Shown in pieces: positions 44,166 through 55,435 of a stretch of DNA of 64,000 nucleotides (positions within the stretch are counted from its first letter, which is position 1; every line of letters begins with the position of its first letter). A model generated the notes under the pieces. The model saw only the letters and a list, made by a program, of their open reading frames with translations, did not search any database and was not told where the DNA came from. The stretch is taken from positions 2,108,001 to 2,172,000 of the forward strand of contig JBCNJP010000018.1 in assembly GCA_039602395.1 (NCBI GenBank). The letters run 5' to 3'. The stretch comes from Deinandra increscens subsp. villosa. Taxonomy: Eukaryota > Streptophyta > Magnoliopsida > Asterales > Asteraceae. A program made the position numbers and the translations under genes.

Positions 44166-44673
44166 AAAGCCTGTCTTGTTTGTCAAATAGAAGCATAATT
44201 TTTTATACATAACCGATTTCGTTTTAATTTATTAAAAAAGGCACGCAACCATATGCCGCGTTCTCTATTATATATATATATACAATGTCTAAAAGGCATT
44301 AAGCAATATGCAATAAAAGTGAAAGACAAAATATATGTAAAAAAACAGATAACAAGACCAAAACAGACAAAAACAATGCAGTAAATATAAGGAGAGACGT
44401 ATCGTGACTTGATGAGAGTATATTCTATAACGTTTTATAACGTTTTTATATATTTAATTCTATATTTTTATTAGTTATAATATATTAACACTTATTATGT
44501 TTTTTATGGTTTGTGTCTCATGTGCTTGGAGATAAAAAGTTATAAATGTTGAGTTTTTACAAGTTTTGGATAAATGTGTTAAGTTAGGATGAGTGGTTTA
44601 AAAGTCTATTTTATTATATATTAATCATCCCTTAACCACACCAAACCGAGTCTAAAATATATCACTTTGATTG

Positions 44674-44871
44674 CAGAGGCGTAGCTTTTAAGGGGCAGGA
44701 GGGGGCGCCCGACCCCCCGAAATTTTTTTTGCGATGTAGGGGTATATAACTTTCGTGTAGAAAATTTCGATATACTCCGGTTTCGACCCTCCATTTACCC
44801 AAAAATTGGCGTTAGGAAAGAAAAAAATTAGATCCCGACCCCCCACTTGACATTTTTAAGCTTCGCCACTG
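44674..44871. mobile_element. hAT MITE, 198 bp
   Basis: The inverted ends read CAGAGGCGTAGCTTTTAAG on the left and, on the other strand from the right, CAGTGGCGAAGCTTAAAAA. The identical 8-bp TTTGATTG flanks both sides (44666-44673, 44872-44879). No coding capacity. The CAG(A/T)GGCG(T/A)AGC ends differ from those of the hAT element at 8291, so this is a different family. Confidence 0.93.
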
Positions 44872-45074
44872 TTTGATTGGGTGTTGTGATTAATGTGTTG
44901 AAAATAAAATAAGATTAAGTTATTACTATTATGTTGAACGCGAGTTACACCGAGTAATATGTCACGGTTCATAATTGTTATGCCGAGTTATTAGTTGCTA
45001 TTTTATTTGAACTTGAACGCAAATGCTTAATTTAGATTAAGCTAACAATATTGTTGCTTTGATTTATAAATATT

Positions 45075-46089
45075 GCTTTGGTTTATAATAGGAAATAAAG
45101 GAAGCATGCACGTGGAAGGAGGAATGAAAAAAGCCAAATCACAAATAAATATATGAAGGGAATGGAGGTGATATGCACGTGAATTGTACCTGCATTTTTA
45201 TTAATTCACAACAATGTGAACACAAAGGTTGAACAACCGAAGAATCGGCAATTTGTAAAGTTGGGCGTACCGTGAAAATTATTTCGAGAAGCTTGGGCCA
45301 TAAGCCTTCGATTTTCGATTGGAGTCGGTAGAATTTTATTTGTTTTGTTTCTTAAACCTATTTAAAGGGGGGTTTAAGGTGGAATTCAAACTTTAATCAC
45401 CTCTAGCTGTTTTTTGAGTGAAGAATACGAATTTTGGTGTTTTTCTTTTATCTTTTTCATGTTTGTAATCAGTACGATGTCTAGCTAATTCGCATGTAAC
45501 CACTTCGGTGAACGGTTTGTTATTTTTATCTGATTTTCTTATGTGATTGTTACTTGTTCCGGTTTTCCTTGCAACTGTCTAGCATCCGCATGCTGAACTC
45601 GTTTAATTAACTAGTAATCCTAGGTCGGAAGTGGTAAACTGTCGTATTTCAGCATTTCCTTGCGACAGGAATTAAGCAACATACATAAGGTTTAGGTTAT
45701 TAGGTTGACTAAGCAATAGGAGACTATGTCTATGTAGTATTAGCAATCAGGTGGTTAAATTCAGATAGAGAGTAATTCGGGATCCTAAAAGGGTTACCTT
45801 TCGTCACATAAGAGTTTCAGTTAAAATTAAGTTTTAGCATTATTAATTCTGTCAATTGGTAATTTAGTTTAAGTTGTTAGTTTACTTCCAAATCAAATCA
45901 AAAACAACCAAGAGGTATTTTAGTTAATTCATTAGGTTAAGTTAGTTTTGTAGTATAACTTAGGATAGTGACAGTATTCTAGGTTTATAAATTAGGTCTA
46001 AATCACAAACTCCCCTGGTTCAATACCCTAGCTTGCCCTGCTACAGTTTAAGTTAGGTATTTGTATTGCGGTCACGACAACCGTTATCA
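45075..46089 (+). repeat. Solo-LTR remnant of an Athila/Tat-like element
   Basis: The right part (ACTCCCCTGGTTCAATACCC ... GCGGTCACGACAACCGTTATCA, ending 46089) matches the end of the LTR at 61141-62097 (ATTCCCTTGGTTCGATACCC ... CGGTCGCGACAAACC). No primer site follows, so internal sequence is missing. The left boundary and target duplication were not found; the start given is approximate. Confidence 0.55.
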
Positions 46090-46261
46090 TGACTGAAATG
46101 GTTCCTGAACCGTCCGAGATATCGCCTTTGATGCGATACCTATATCAGGGTTAAGAAGTTGTCTAAATCAGTTTTATAAGGGAGCATTTTTCCTACAACT
46201 TATCTGTTGCAAATATGTGTAAAGCGTTCTATCTAGATGAACTGGTCTGTACCCCCATCCC

Positions 46262-46298
<37 letters not shown>

Positions 46299-49200
46299 CT
46301 ATATATAATACATATTGCTTACAAGGGTAATTTGGTCATGAAACTTCCTTAATTTTAAGACGCGTATAAACGGTTATGCAATATGTACAAGTCTTTGAAG
46401 CATCAATTCTAAACCCTGTTCATTTATTTGAGGTTAATACGGGTATTAACCAAAATACCTCCTATGCATGACTTCAATCAAAGGGTTTCTCGAAAGGGGG
46501 AAAAGGGTTTGCTTTCTCAAGAAGACGATGGCCGTTGCTTTCTTTAAATCGCAGGCACGGGTTTCTCGATCGGACCAAAGAGAATCAAAGAGGCAGGGTT
46601 TGCCTTCTCAAGAATGCAGGGATTCGAGGACGTTGGTGGTGCTTGCAGGTGCCAACAATCAAGAAAGGTAACGGTTTGTCTTCCCTTCCTATATAGTGAA
46701 CTTTTGTCCCTCTCATAATCTCACAACCATCTCCTTCCATATTTCTTGCACGGCTTCATCACATTGCTTCAATTAATGTGCTTGCTCCTTCAAATAGCAA
46801 AGGATGTACGATCTACAGGTCTTTTTAATTGTATGGGAGATGATGTATGATGCTTATATACCTATTTCACACGGTTGCAACCTCCGGTAGCCCCATTCGT
46901 TCTCTGTGGTGAGTTTCAAACTCTTCATCCACATCGCATTTGTTAGCGGGTTTTTGCAATTTATGCGTCGATTGTTGATTTGTTTCCTTATTCCGATTGC
47001 CAATTTCTACTATGATTCCAGATGGCTAATTGTTCTGTGTCCCACTATGGTTTCAATTCATACTTGATTCTGTATGTTTATGTACCCGTTGGTTGTGTGT
47101 ACCGGTTTGATTTCAGTTCATCTTTTAAAATGTTTCCTTTAGTTTGCGTGTTAGTTTTTTGTGTGTTGATATGCTTGGGGAAGGCTTATGCTGTTGTATT
47201 TTGTAAAAATGTGTTCTTCATTTTCAAACTTTTAGTTTAAATGACTGAGATGGTACTATTTCTTTGTTCTGTTGCAGTTTTTTGTTGGAAAGACCAAAAC
47301 CAGACATGTGTTTGCATAGAGTGATCTGTGGTGGGTTTTCTATACCAAGCTTTCTAATTTGTTTTAAATATTTCATATGGAATTGACATTACTTAATTGG
47401 TACCCTTTGTTTGTTTTGTTGCAGCCTTCGTCTTCAATAAGCAATGGCAGAGGTATGTATGGTCTTTCTTTTGTATTTTTGTGCCCCCTTTTTTTCTTTT
47501 GCCTTTGGAGTTTGAGGTTTTAAACTGAGCCTTTTTGCTTATGGTTACATACATATGCCTTCCTTGATTGCTGTTATATGTCTTTGTTTATTATAGTTTG
47601 TATATGCCACATTTTGTTTCGCTTTTGATGCCCATTTGATTTGAAGGAAAACAGTTGCTCATGTAAAATGGAAGTGCTATAATAGTGTTTCTGTTATCTT
47701 CTGTTAGTTCAGGTCATGAGGAGGCTGTGTTGTTTGATGTACATTGTTGAGATTTATGTAGTCTGACTTCTTCTATTTTGCAGGTTATTAGTTTGATGTG
47801 TGCTTTGTCAGGCTGTATTTCAAGTCGTGCCCTGGATGTATTGTCAGGGACTTTCTATTTGGTTCTATTGAAATATAGAGGTAATGATATCAAGTGCTTG
47901 TTTCATTGTTGGTTTGGATGTTAACTGCTTCATTTGGATTGGTTATGTCATTGGCTTATATTAGTTCTCGGTTTTAAAGGATCGGCATATGTATCTTTAG
48001 CTTTATGTTCTTATATAGTAAAACAAGTATTGCATAATAATGTTGGCTCAATGTCTCCTGGCTATTAAGGTGTATGTATTGTGTGTGTTATAGTTTTCTG
48101 GGTTAATAAAATTTCCCTTTAGAAGTAAAGAACAAATTTGATTAACGGTACATGAGGAAGATTTGTTTTGGTTCATTAACAAGACATTTTTGTGGCACTT
48201 CGATTACAATGGCCAAAAATTGTTATTGGCCATATTTTTAAACGTGTTGTAAGTTAGCTATAGTAAAGTTTATTATGATGCATACAGACTTCCTAAACTG
48301 ATTGTCAGATATTTCCAATTATTAGTCTAAAAGTTTTTTATTTCTAATTGTAACATGACCTGCACACATCTTTTTGAGGTTTTTTAAGTTTATCCCTAAG
48401 AAATGCAAAATGACCACTTTAAGTTTGTGAGGGTATCTAACATGGTATTTTTAATGTTATGTAAAAAAGTAAACCAAGAAATTGTTCCTGGTTTGCTATT
48501 CATTATTTCATAGAAATGTAGAATGCTAAATATAAGATTGTCAAAATAAATACGTGCGCATTTTTTTTATATTTCTAATAGAGTAAATGGCCATGGATTT
48601 TTCAGCTAGCATTAGTATTATTTTTTCTGTAATATATATTTTCTTTTTCTTTTCTCTTTGCAGGTGTTACTTTCTGTTATCATTCTGGAAGCTGCAATTC
48701 AGTTTCTATTGTCATTCTTTTCTCTTCTGTATCCTAATTTCAAGCAGTTTATGCTATACCACTATAAGTGTATTATGTTTACATCCACAAGAGTGCTCAT
48801 TGACCCAAGCTAAAGGAAGCTAAATCACTTGCAGCTAGGTAAAAAAAAATCTTGCCAAAACAACCACCTCTTAAATCAGCTTCAAAAATATAAAGATTAT
48901 AAACTATAAAGATCAATGGTACTTGCTACTGTTCATGATAATTAGAAAGATCAATGGTATATTGTATGTTAAGTACAATTATTAATTCATATATAATAAG
49001 AATGTAAGATAGTCATGAAAGGACATATTACCTTTCTAGATTTTATTTAAAATAATAATCTCTCTTCTTTTTCTTACCAATAGCCGGACAGTCCTTCATT
49101 TACAAGCCTTTTATAGTCTGATTCTTACTAACTTGTGAGAGGTAATTTTGGTTGGTTTTTATTTATTTTTATGCCTACCAGCTTGCATGTGTTATTTTGC

Positions 49201-49699
49201 TATTGTACTTGGGTTTATTGTTGTTGTTTGATCGAATATTCATTTCTGCAGCCTTCGGTTTTAGGCGTTTCACAAGGAGATTCGATTGAGTCAATATTTT
49301 TTTTTATTGATGGGTTTTTTATGTGTGGTTGCTTTTGTTATTTTGATGTATCGCTGTCTATTCTTCTATTTTTTTTTAATTTTTGTTGTCGCAGGTGTAG
49401 ATCGTATTCATTTTACTAAAATGTACTTTTGATTTTAAATTATTTATTCCTACGGGACTTCTTTATTGACTTATCATTATCATTGACTTTTTTCAAATTT
49501 TTTTACTTTCAATTGCTGTTGGTGTGTTTTGACACCTACATCTATGATTTTTTTCAGCTGCATAGGGCTGTTGATGATTGGAGGGTAATCTCAAGTTCTA
49601 ACCTCTCAGGTATGAATATAAGGGATACAATATTTTTTATAGCCAGTTGGATTCTATCCCAGGTGCATAGGGTTGTTGATGCTTGCGAGAATGTTCTAA
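46090..49699 (+). other. Intron-like region with splice-site signals, no confirmed gene
   Basis: T-rich plus-strand DNA with repeated acceptor-like TTGCAG and donor-like GTATGT signals. One exon-like unit reads TTGTTGCAG|CCTTCGTC...ATGGCAGAG|GTATGT (ATG at 47444). Others follow at 47784, 48664 and 49250. No frame encodes a recognisable domain, apart from the kinase scraps starting near 49700. An AT microsatellite lies at 46265-46297. It may be a transcribed pseudogene or a captured assembly of fragments. Confidence 0.4.
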
Positions 49700-49764
49700 G
49701 AGGCTTGCATAGTAGTTGTTGTTAAAGTTCAGATGGCCACTGGTAAAGTATTTGCTGTTAAAGC

Positions 49765-50035
49765 TGTTGGGGTTGAAGTCCTTGGGCTTGGGTGTTTAGG
49801 AGGCCCGTTAGGCTTTCTTGTTCACCACTCCTAAAACCCTAGTTGTTCTCTATATATATCTTGTCTATGTATTGTAATCGTCGTACTGAACTGAATAAAA
49901 TATCCCTAGTTGCAGCCCGTGAACGTAGGTCACACCGACCGAACCACGTAAAATACTTTGTTCGTGTTTCTTTATCTTTATTATTGCGTGTTCGTTGTGA
50001 ATCGTTTATTTCCGCTGCGCCGATTAAACCTAACA
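49765..50035 (+). repeat. 5' LTR of the TR-GAG element
   Basis: It starts TGTTGGGGTTGAAGTCC and ends TTAAACCTAACA, with the TATA-like TCTATATATATC near 49851. Confidence 0.95.
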
Positions 50036-50037
50036 AT

Positions 50038-50049
50038 TGGCATCAGAGC
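50038..50049 (+). other. Primer binding site of the TR-GAG element
   Basis: TGGCATCAGAGC, two bases after the LTR. It differs at one base from the TGGTATCAGAGC seen in the chromovirus and in copia-B. Confidence 0.85.
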
Positions 50050-50816
50050 AAGGTTGGCTCGTTTGATTCACGCAACGATTCGCGTTGGTGGCTGAAATAT
50101 ATTTTTACTTTGGCCGATTTATTTGTACGTGATTTGGGGTTCGCTTTGAAGGAATCTTGGAGATCACGTCTCTCTGTCGATCGAAATCAAAGAAGAAAAA
50201 CAAGGGGTGCTTGTGGTGGCCACGTGAATGCCACATGACTCAAAATAATCCTTGTTTGTAATTTTGATTTGTATGATGACATAGGAGTGAGGTGGGGCCA
50301 GGTTAAAAGGAAAAAGGGTTCGAAGGAGTTAGGGTTGACTTCGAACATATATTTTTTTTTGGTCGCCGTTTTTTTTTACGAGTTCGTTCCTGTTCGTTCA
50401 GAAGAAGAGAAATTGAAGTGTGGTTTGCGATTTGGGTATCTGGACGACACCCTGATCAGTCGTTGTCAACATTTCTGATTATTTCTCAAAGCCACCACCG
50501 TTAAATTCCTTGTTCACCACAGATTAGAGCTGCGATTCTTTCTGTTCAGCCGTCGTCAATTACTAAGGTAATTTGGTTTCTGTTTGAACTTATCGGTCTG
50601 CTCTCGTTGTTGTGATTAGGTGTTGGTGTTTTTTTCTTGGGTGGTTGATCGATTGGAAGTAGAAGTACACGTATTTGAATTTGACTCATGCGCCTGCTCG
50701 ACTTGTCTCACGGGTTTAGGGTTGAAGATTCTGATTGTTGTCTGGAATATTTTTTTTGACTTGTTATTATCAACTTTTGGAACCGGTTTACTTTGGTCTA
50801 TTTTTCGTTTGTCATT

Positions 50817-52367
50817 ATGGCTGAAGACGGGAAATTTGTGATTGAAAAGTTTGACGGTTCAGACTTTAGTTGGTGGAAGATGCAGATGGAGGCATTGCTT
50901 GGTCAAAAAGATTTAGACATGGTACTTGAGGAAAAACCTGAGAATATGGATAAAGAAAAGGAAACTCTGTGGAACGCGAAAGATAAGAAAGCTAGAGGCA
51001 CTATTACATTGGCATTGACGAGAAACGTGGCTTATAACATCATGTCAGAAACCACTGCTCGTGGTATGATGTTGGCGTTGTCAAATATGTATGAAAAGCC
51101 GTCTGCAGCTAACAAGGTGTTCCTGATGAGAGAGTTGTTCACGATGAGAATGAAAGAGGGAAGTTCAGTGACCGAGCACATTAATAATCTGAATTCCATC
51201 TTGTCCAGGTTGTCATCTGTTAAGATGAAATTCGATGATGAGACCAAGGCTGTACTATTGCTATCTTCACTGCCTGATAGTTGGTCCGGGACGGTGACTG
51301 CTGTTACCAACTCGGTGGGAACTGACGGAATGACATTTGAAAAGATTCGGGATTTGGTACTAGGTGAAGACATTCGCCGGAGGGGTGCTAATGGTGGATC
51401 TTCTTCTGAGATGTTACATGTTGGCAGGGGAAGGGAAAATAGTCGAAATAGTGGGAGCAGCAAGGGTCATGGCAGGAGTTCGTCTAGAGCTCGGCCGAGT
51501 GTGCGTTGTTGGAACTGCAACGAGAAAGGACATTATAGAAGTCAATGTCCTAAAGATAAGAAAGAGTTGAACACTACTGCTGCCGTTGGAAACTATTCTG
51601 ATGATGAGGCACTACTGCTTAGTGTCGAGAGTAGAGTTGATTCTTGGGTCATGGATTCCGGTGCATCGTTTCATGCTACCCATAGTAGCAATGGCATGCG
51701 GAATGTTAAAGAAGGCGATTTTGGCAAGGTTAGGCTTGGAAACGGTGAAATTCTTGATGTAACTGGTATGGGGGATATTGACTTAGTTACTACTTTGGGT
51801 TCTACTTGGACTTTGTCTAATGTGAGGATCATTCCGAGGCTTGAAACAAAGTTAATCTCTGTTGGGCAACTGGATGAGCAAGGTTTAGACGTGAAGTTTG
51901 GTGGTGGAAAGTGGAAGGTGGTCAAGGATAATCTCGTTATTGCCAGGGGTTTCAAGAAGGGGTCGTTATATCTTGTGCCTGTTCCGTCTGGGGATGTGAC
52001 CACCCCTGTGAAGACGAATGCCAGAATCGGGCTCGCTGGTTCGAGAGCTAAGAGAGTTCGGTTTGTAGAAGTGAAATCTAGAGCTCCAGTTGATCAGCTT
52101 GAGCATATTCGGAAGTCTGAGCGTGGACGAGATTTTCGTAACAGTGGGAGCATTTCGACACAGTGTGAAAATCAACGTTGGGTTCGAAAGACTAGAGAGT
52201 CGAATGAAAATATCTCTCCTGGGAAATTGCTACTATTGGAGAGTGTTCCTCTGGGTATTCCTGGATCTGATTTGTGGGAGTCAGATGGGATTGAGGATGT
52301 GATGCTGAGGTCTGTTAAGACCTGGTTGGGGCCCTTTGGAGCTCCAACGGGCCCGTCTGTTTACTGA
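50817..52367 (+). CDS. TR-GAG gag-protease protein, about 516 residues, intact
   Basis: The likely start is MAEDGKFVIEKFDGSDFSWW at 50817, about 770 bases after the primer site. An in-frame ATG at 50793 would add eight residues. Gag shows the UBN2-like text (YEKPSAANKVFLMRELFTMR; LLSSLPDSW). An Arg/Ser-rich stretch leads to the knuckle CWNCNEKGHYRSQC. The protease has WVMDSGASFH, and gag-pre-integrase text ends FKKGSLYLV. The last 120 or so residues (PVPSGDVTTPVK to PTGPSVY) have no recognised domain and replace the integrase, RT and RNase H. Absence of any stop or frameshift in a copy with 99.3% identical LTRs suggests that the protein is made or was until recently. Confidence 0.92.
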   Translation: MAEDGKFVIEKFDGSDFSWWKMQMEALLGQKDLDMVLEEKPENMDKEKETLWNAKDKKARGTITLALTRNVAYNIMSETTARGMMLALSNMYEKPSAANKVFLMRELFTMRMKEGSSVTEHINNLNSILSRLSSVKMKFDDETKAVLLLSSLPDSWSGTVTAVTNSVGTDGMTFEKIRDLVLGEDIRRRGANGGSSSEMLHVGRGRENSRNSGSSKGHGRSSSRARPSVRCWNCNEKGHYRSQCPKDKKELNTTAAVGNYSDDEALLLSVESRVDSWVMDSGASFHATHSSNGMRNVKEGDFGKVRLGNGEILDVTGMGDIDLVTTLGSTWTLSNVRIIPRLETKLISVGQLDEQGLDVKFGGGKWKVVKDNLVIARGFKKGSLYLVPVPSGDVTTPVKTNARIGLAGSRAKRVRFVEVKSRAPVDQLEHIRKSERGRDFRNSGSISTQCENQRWVRKTRESNENISPGKLLLLESVPLGIPGSDLWESDGIEDVMLRSVKTWLGPFGAPTGPSVY

Positions 52368-52546
52368 TGATGATTGGGCTGCTGCAACTAGGTGGACTCG
52401 GGATGTTTGGATTGAAGTTTGGTTTGTTCTTTGGAGCTGGACCTGAAGACTTCTGTTCCTGTGTGATTACTGAAAACTGAAGACATGGATTACAGTGTGC
52501 TTGTTGGTGGGCTTGATGTTTATCGCAAGGCCTTCAAGTGGGAGAT

Positions 52547-52817
52547 TGTTGGGGTTGAAGTCCTTGGGCTTGGGTGTTTAGGAGGCCCGTTAGGCTTTCT
52601 TGTTCACCACTCCTAAAACCCTAGTTGTTCTCTATATATATCTTGTCTATGTATTGTAATCGTCGTACTGAACTGAATAAAATATCCCTAGTTGCAGCCC
52701 GTGGACGTAGGTCACACCGACCGAACCACATAAAATACTTTGTTCGTGTTTCTTTATCTTTATTATTGCGTGTTCGTTGTGAATCGTTTATTTCCGCTGC
52801 GCCGATTAAACCTAACA
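52547..52817 (+). repeat. 3' LTR of the TR-GAG element
   Basis: 271 bp, two differences from the 5' LTR. Confidence 0.95.
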
Positions 52818-52955
52818 AAAGCTACCTACAAATTCACCTCCTTGATAGGCCAAAGGGCATTTGGTCTGGTTTATAAAGCTCAGATGGCGACTGGTGAAGT
52901 AGTTGCTGTTAAAGTTCTTGAAACTGACTCCAAATAAGGCGAGAAAGAGTTCTAA

Positions 52956-53268
52956 ATAGGGGTAATACTAATTAATGCTCACATTCATCTTATGGTTATA
53001 TATATTAGATCGATCACTTTATTTAATTAATATCTTATAACTTTTTTTAAAGAGTTTCAGATTCTTTGTCGATTACTTAATATTATATAAACAAGGAGAT
53101 GTTATTGACATGAGAAGACTGAAAAAATTGTCATCAATCATAATATTTCTTTCATTAGTAGATGAATTTGGTCCTTCATTTTGTGTGGTTTTTTAAAAAA
53201 GGAACAATGAGATTCATATTTATATAATCTTTTTTAATCACACAATATTTCATAGTTTTTAATCTTGG
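52956..53268. other. AT-rich intron-like DNA
   Basis: Follows the kinase fragment. No coding signal. It ends with the CTTGG target site (53264-53268). Confidence 0.5.
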
Positions 53269-53644
53269 TGATGAGGATGGGTCAAAATCAGATGCACTTG
53301 GACCTGGAAGTGCACATAAAGGATCAGTAGATGCTGATGAGCGAAGCCCATACGGAAGTGCAAGTGATACAACTCCGAGAACGCAAGTGCAAGTGTCAAG
53401 AGGCAGTTATAGCTAAGAGACTATAAATAGGCATTTATAGGCTCATAATAGAGGATCCCAGATTTTACACCTTTAACTAGGTGTTTTTACTTAGATCTCT
53501 TGTACTAATCCTTTTCACTTGTAACCTTGATTCAATGGATGAAATATAACATGATCTCGCTCTTTCCTCTCCAATTCTCTTAATCTCTCTCTAATCATTG
53601 AAGGATCGAATCTTACCTCTACGTTGGGATTTTATTCTTCATCA
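53269..53644 (+). repeat. 5' LTR of the LARD
   Basis: It starts TGATGAGGATGGG and ends TATTCTTCATCA. TATAAATAG lies at 53422-53430. GGAAGTGCA-like words in U3 echo the interior repeats. Confidence 0.95.
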
Positions 53645-53646
53645 AT

Positions 53647-53658
53647 TGGCGCCATCCG
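53647..53658 (+). other. Primer binding site of the LARD
   Basis: TGGCGCCATCCG, two bases after the LTR, resembles the TGGCGCC sites of Tat-type gypsy elements. Confidence 0.7.
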
Positions 53659-55139
53659 TTAGTTGACACGAACTTTGCTTTTCCTTTGGAGATTTAAGAC
53701 GATTTTGGGGATGAATGAAGCTATGGTGTCTATAAAAATATATTTGTTGAATTAACTTGATTCAAACTCTTATGGTGATTTCTGGAAGGTAAGTTTCAGA
53801 TCTATAATAATGAAGCTTCTTTCAGGTATGAATCCTTATGACTAATTGAAATTTCTTCATCTTGTTATTTGAATCCATTATTTAGATGAAGAACTTTTGC
53901 GTTCAAAAATTCCTTTTAGAAACTTGATCGAAGTTCTTTAAAATTTGAGATATTGTTTTAAACACAAACTCAATTTAAGTAGGTGTTTAATTATTTGTGA
54001 TGATCATCTCCTTTTTCCGTTTTATTAAAAACAAAAAGAAGAGAGAGAAAGAAGATGTATATATCTTGTGCATTGCGTATGAAGATATAGAACACAAAGT
54101 TCTTTAAATTATGATAACTTCCTCAATTCTTTATGAAATTCATATCTGAAAGTATCCTGATCATCGAAATCGGATTTCGATCAAGATGAGATGTGGTTTG
54201 AACTAGTTTGGTGATGATATGGTGAATCGAGTATAAACACGATTAGGGCGACAAAGAACACGTTGAGATTTGGATTTGGATTTGATTAAATCACCAAATT
54301 AAGAACGTCACCAGATTTAGAACCGGGAATCGAGTGGAGCAGGATCAATTTAGAGATGCAATTTTGGATTTCTTACGGTTAGATCTGTGGAGCACAGTGC
54401 TTAACGAACGAAGAAAAATGATGAATAAGAGACTTAGATTCAGAAACAAAAAATGGAATGAAACTTGAAATTGATTACTCCATCGTTCTCAACATCTAAA
54501 ACCGAGCATACCTCGTTTAGGAACAAAGAAATTTCATAGAGATTTGAAGATTACAGTATGGTTACGAACAGTGGCGAAGAAGACGATATGATTCAACTTA
54601 AAAGCTCGTTGAATTCATGCTATAATATACAGTATTATATTTGTGAATATTATCAAAGTTGAATGCGCGGTTATGTTCGAAATCGAAAACCAAACACGAA
54701 GAGATGTGATTTGGCACATTGCGGTGATGATTTGAGGATTTGAGCATATACATGGTGATGTGAATGAGTAATGAGGTATCTGCCATTGATGAGCATTTTA
54801 GAGCAACGAAGGAGATGATGAACTAGATTTGAGTATCAACCTAATTCAATCAAAGCGCAGAATAGCTGATGGCAGTGATCTCAAAAGGCAAAGTCAAGTG
54901 CAATAAAGTCAAGAACAATGAATAATATAAGTTTTTATAAAATCCAAAGCGGATAAACACGAAAAGCGCTAAAACGAAGGAGACGTGCTTAGATTTTACG
55001 ATCTACTTAAATTTGTACCAAACTCGAAATTGGTTATGAAAACAGAGTTGCAGAAATTAATTGGATTGAATCGAATCAATTTTGATGGTCAGATCGAACT
55101 CTCGTGTGACAAAAAATGAAGAACAGAAAGTTAATCTTG

Positions 55140-55435
55140 AAGAACAAGTTTGACAATCTCAAATGAGATTGTTTGATTGAAAAGACCTCGCAAGAGGCAT
55201 GAAGATCTGCTTACGAAGAGTCGGAAGTGGTAAGAGATCTCAAACGAGAGATCGTTTATGAATAAAAAGCCCTCGTAAGAGGCATGAAGACCCACTTCCG
55301 AAGTGTCGGAAGTGGTAAATGAAATCTCAAGTAAGATTGTTTGTGAAGAAAAGCCCTCGTAAGAGGCATGAAGACCCACTTCCGAAGTATCGGAAATGGT
55401 AAATGAAATCTCAAATGAGATTGTCTATGAAAAAA
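55140..55435. repeat. Tandem repeats of about 85 bp inside the LARD
   Basis: Three head-to-tail units start with AAGCCCTCGTAAGAGGCATG or a variant (about 55182, 55268 and 55352; spacing 86 and 84). Each continues AAGACCCACTTCCGAAGTGT, then a CGGAAGTGG word and ATCTCAA...GAGATTG. Two more units lie at about 58788 and 58870, again 82-84 bases apart. Related CTTCCGAGTAAGTTA...GCATCGGAAGT units are at 55521, 55589, 55668 and 56017. ATCTCAAACGAGAGAT-type words make several units partly self-complementary. Confidence 0.8.

Larger units (their letters stand above)
43459..44673. other. Mostly non-coding flank with a Rab exon and a tRNA-like relic
   Basis: Apart from the Rab8/RabE exon at 43668-43740 and the tRNA-like sequence near 44105-44165, no gene or repeat boundary was recognised. 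A short TA run lies at 44269-44282. Confidence 0.5.
49765..52817 (+). mobile_element. Gag-protease-only Ty1/copia derivative (TR-GAG type), 3.05 kb
   Basis: Two 271-bp LTRs (49765-50035, 52547-52817) and AAAGC on both sides (49760-49764, 52818-52822). The LTRs differ at two positions by eye (0.7%). The interior carries a single open frame for gag and protease and lacks integrase, RT and RNase H. A purine-rich AAGTGGGAGAT precedes the 3' LTR. It belongs to the class of terminal-repeat retrotransposons that keep only GAG, and would depend on a relative for RT and integrase. Confidence 0.93.
49700..52955 (+). pseudogene. Receptor-like kinase fragment, split by a retrotransposon
   Basis: Coding text lies on both sides of the TR-GAG element (49765-52817). 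The left part (49700-49764) reads VVVKVQMATGKVFAVKA, and the right part (52818-52955) KATYKFTSLIGQRAFGLVYK then AQMATGEVVAVKVLETDSK. Joined across one AAAGC the frame is continuous. It matches the start of the kinase domain of plant calcium/calmodulin-regulated receptor-like kinases (glycine loop and the VAVK lysine). The glycine loop has R for G (GQRAFG), and the segment QMATG(K/E)V(F/V)AVK occurs twice, showing an internal duplication. Stops replace Gln in DSK-stop-GEKEF-stop (52935-52937, 52953-52955). The rest of the kinase is absent. Confidence 0.75.

Noticed and set aside
46468..46671. Short plus-strand frame (67 residues)
   Set aside because: No homology recognised, and the region looks intronic or intergenic.
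55140..55435. CRISPR-like spacing of repeats
   Set aside because: Units are direct tandem repeats without unique spacers, in a plant retrotransposon.
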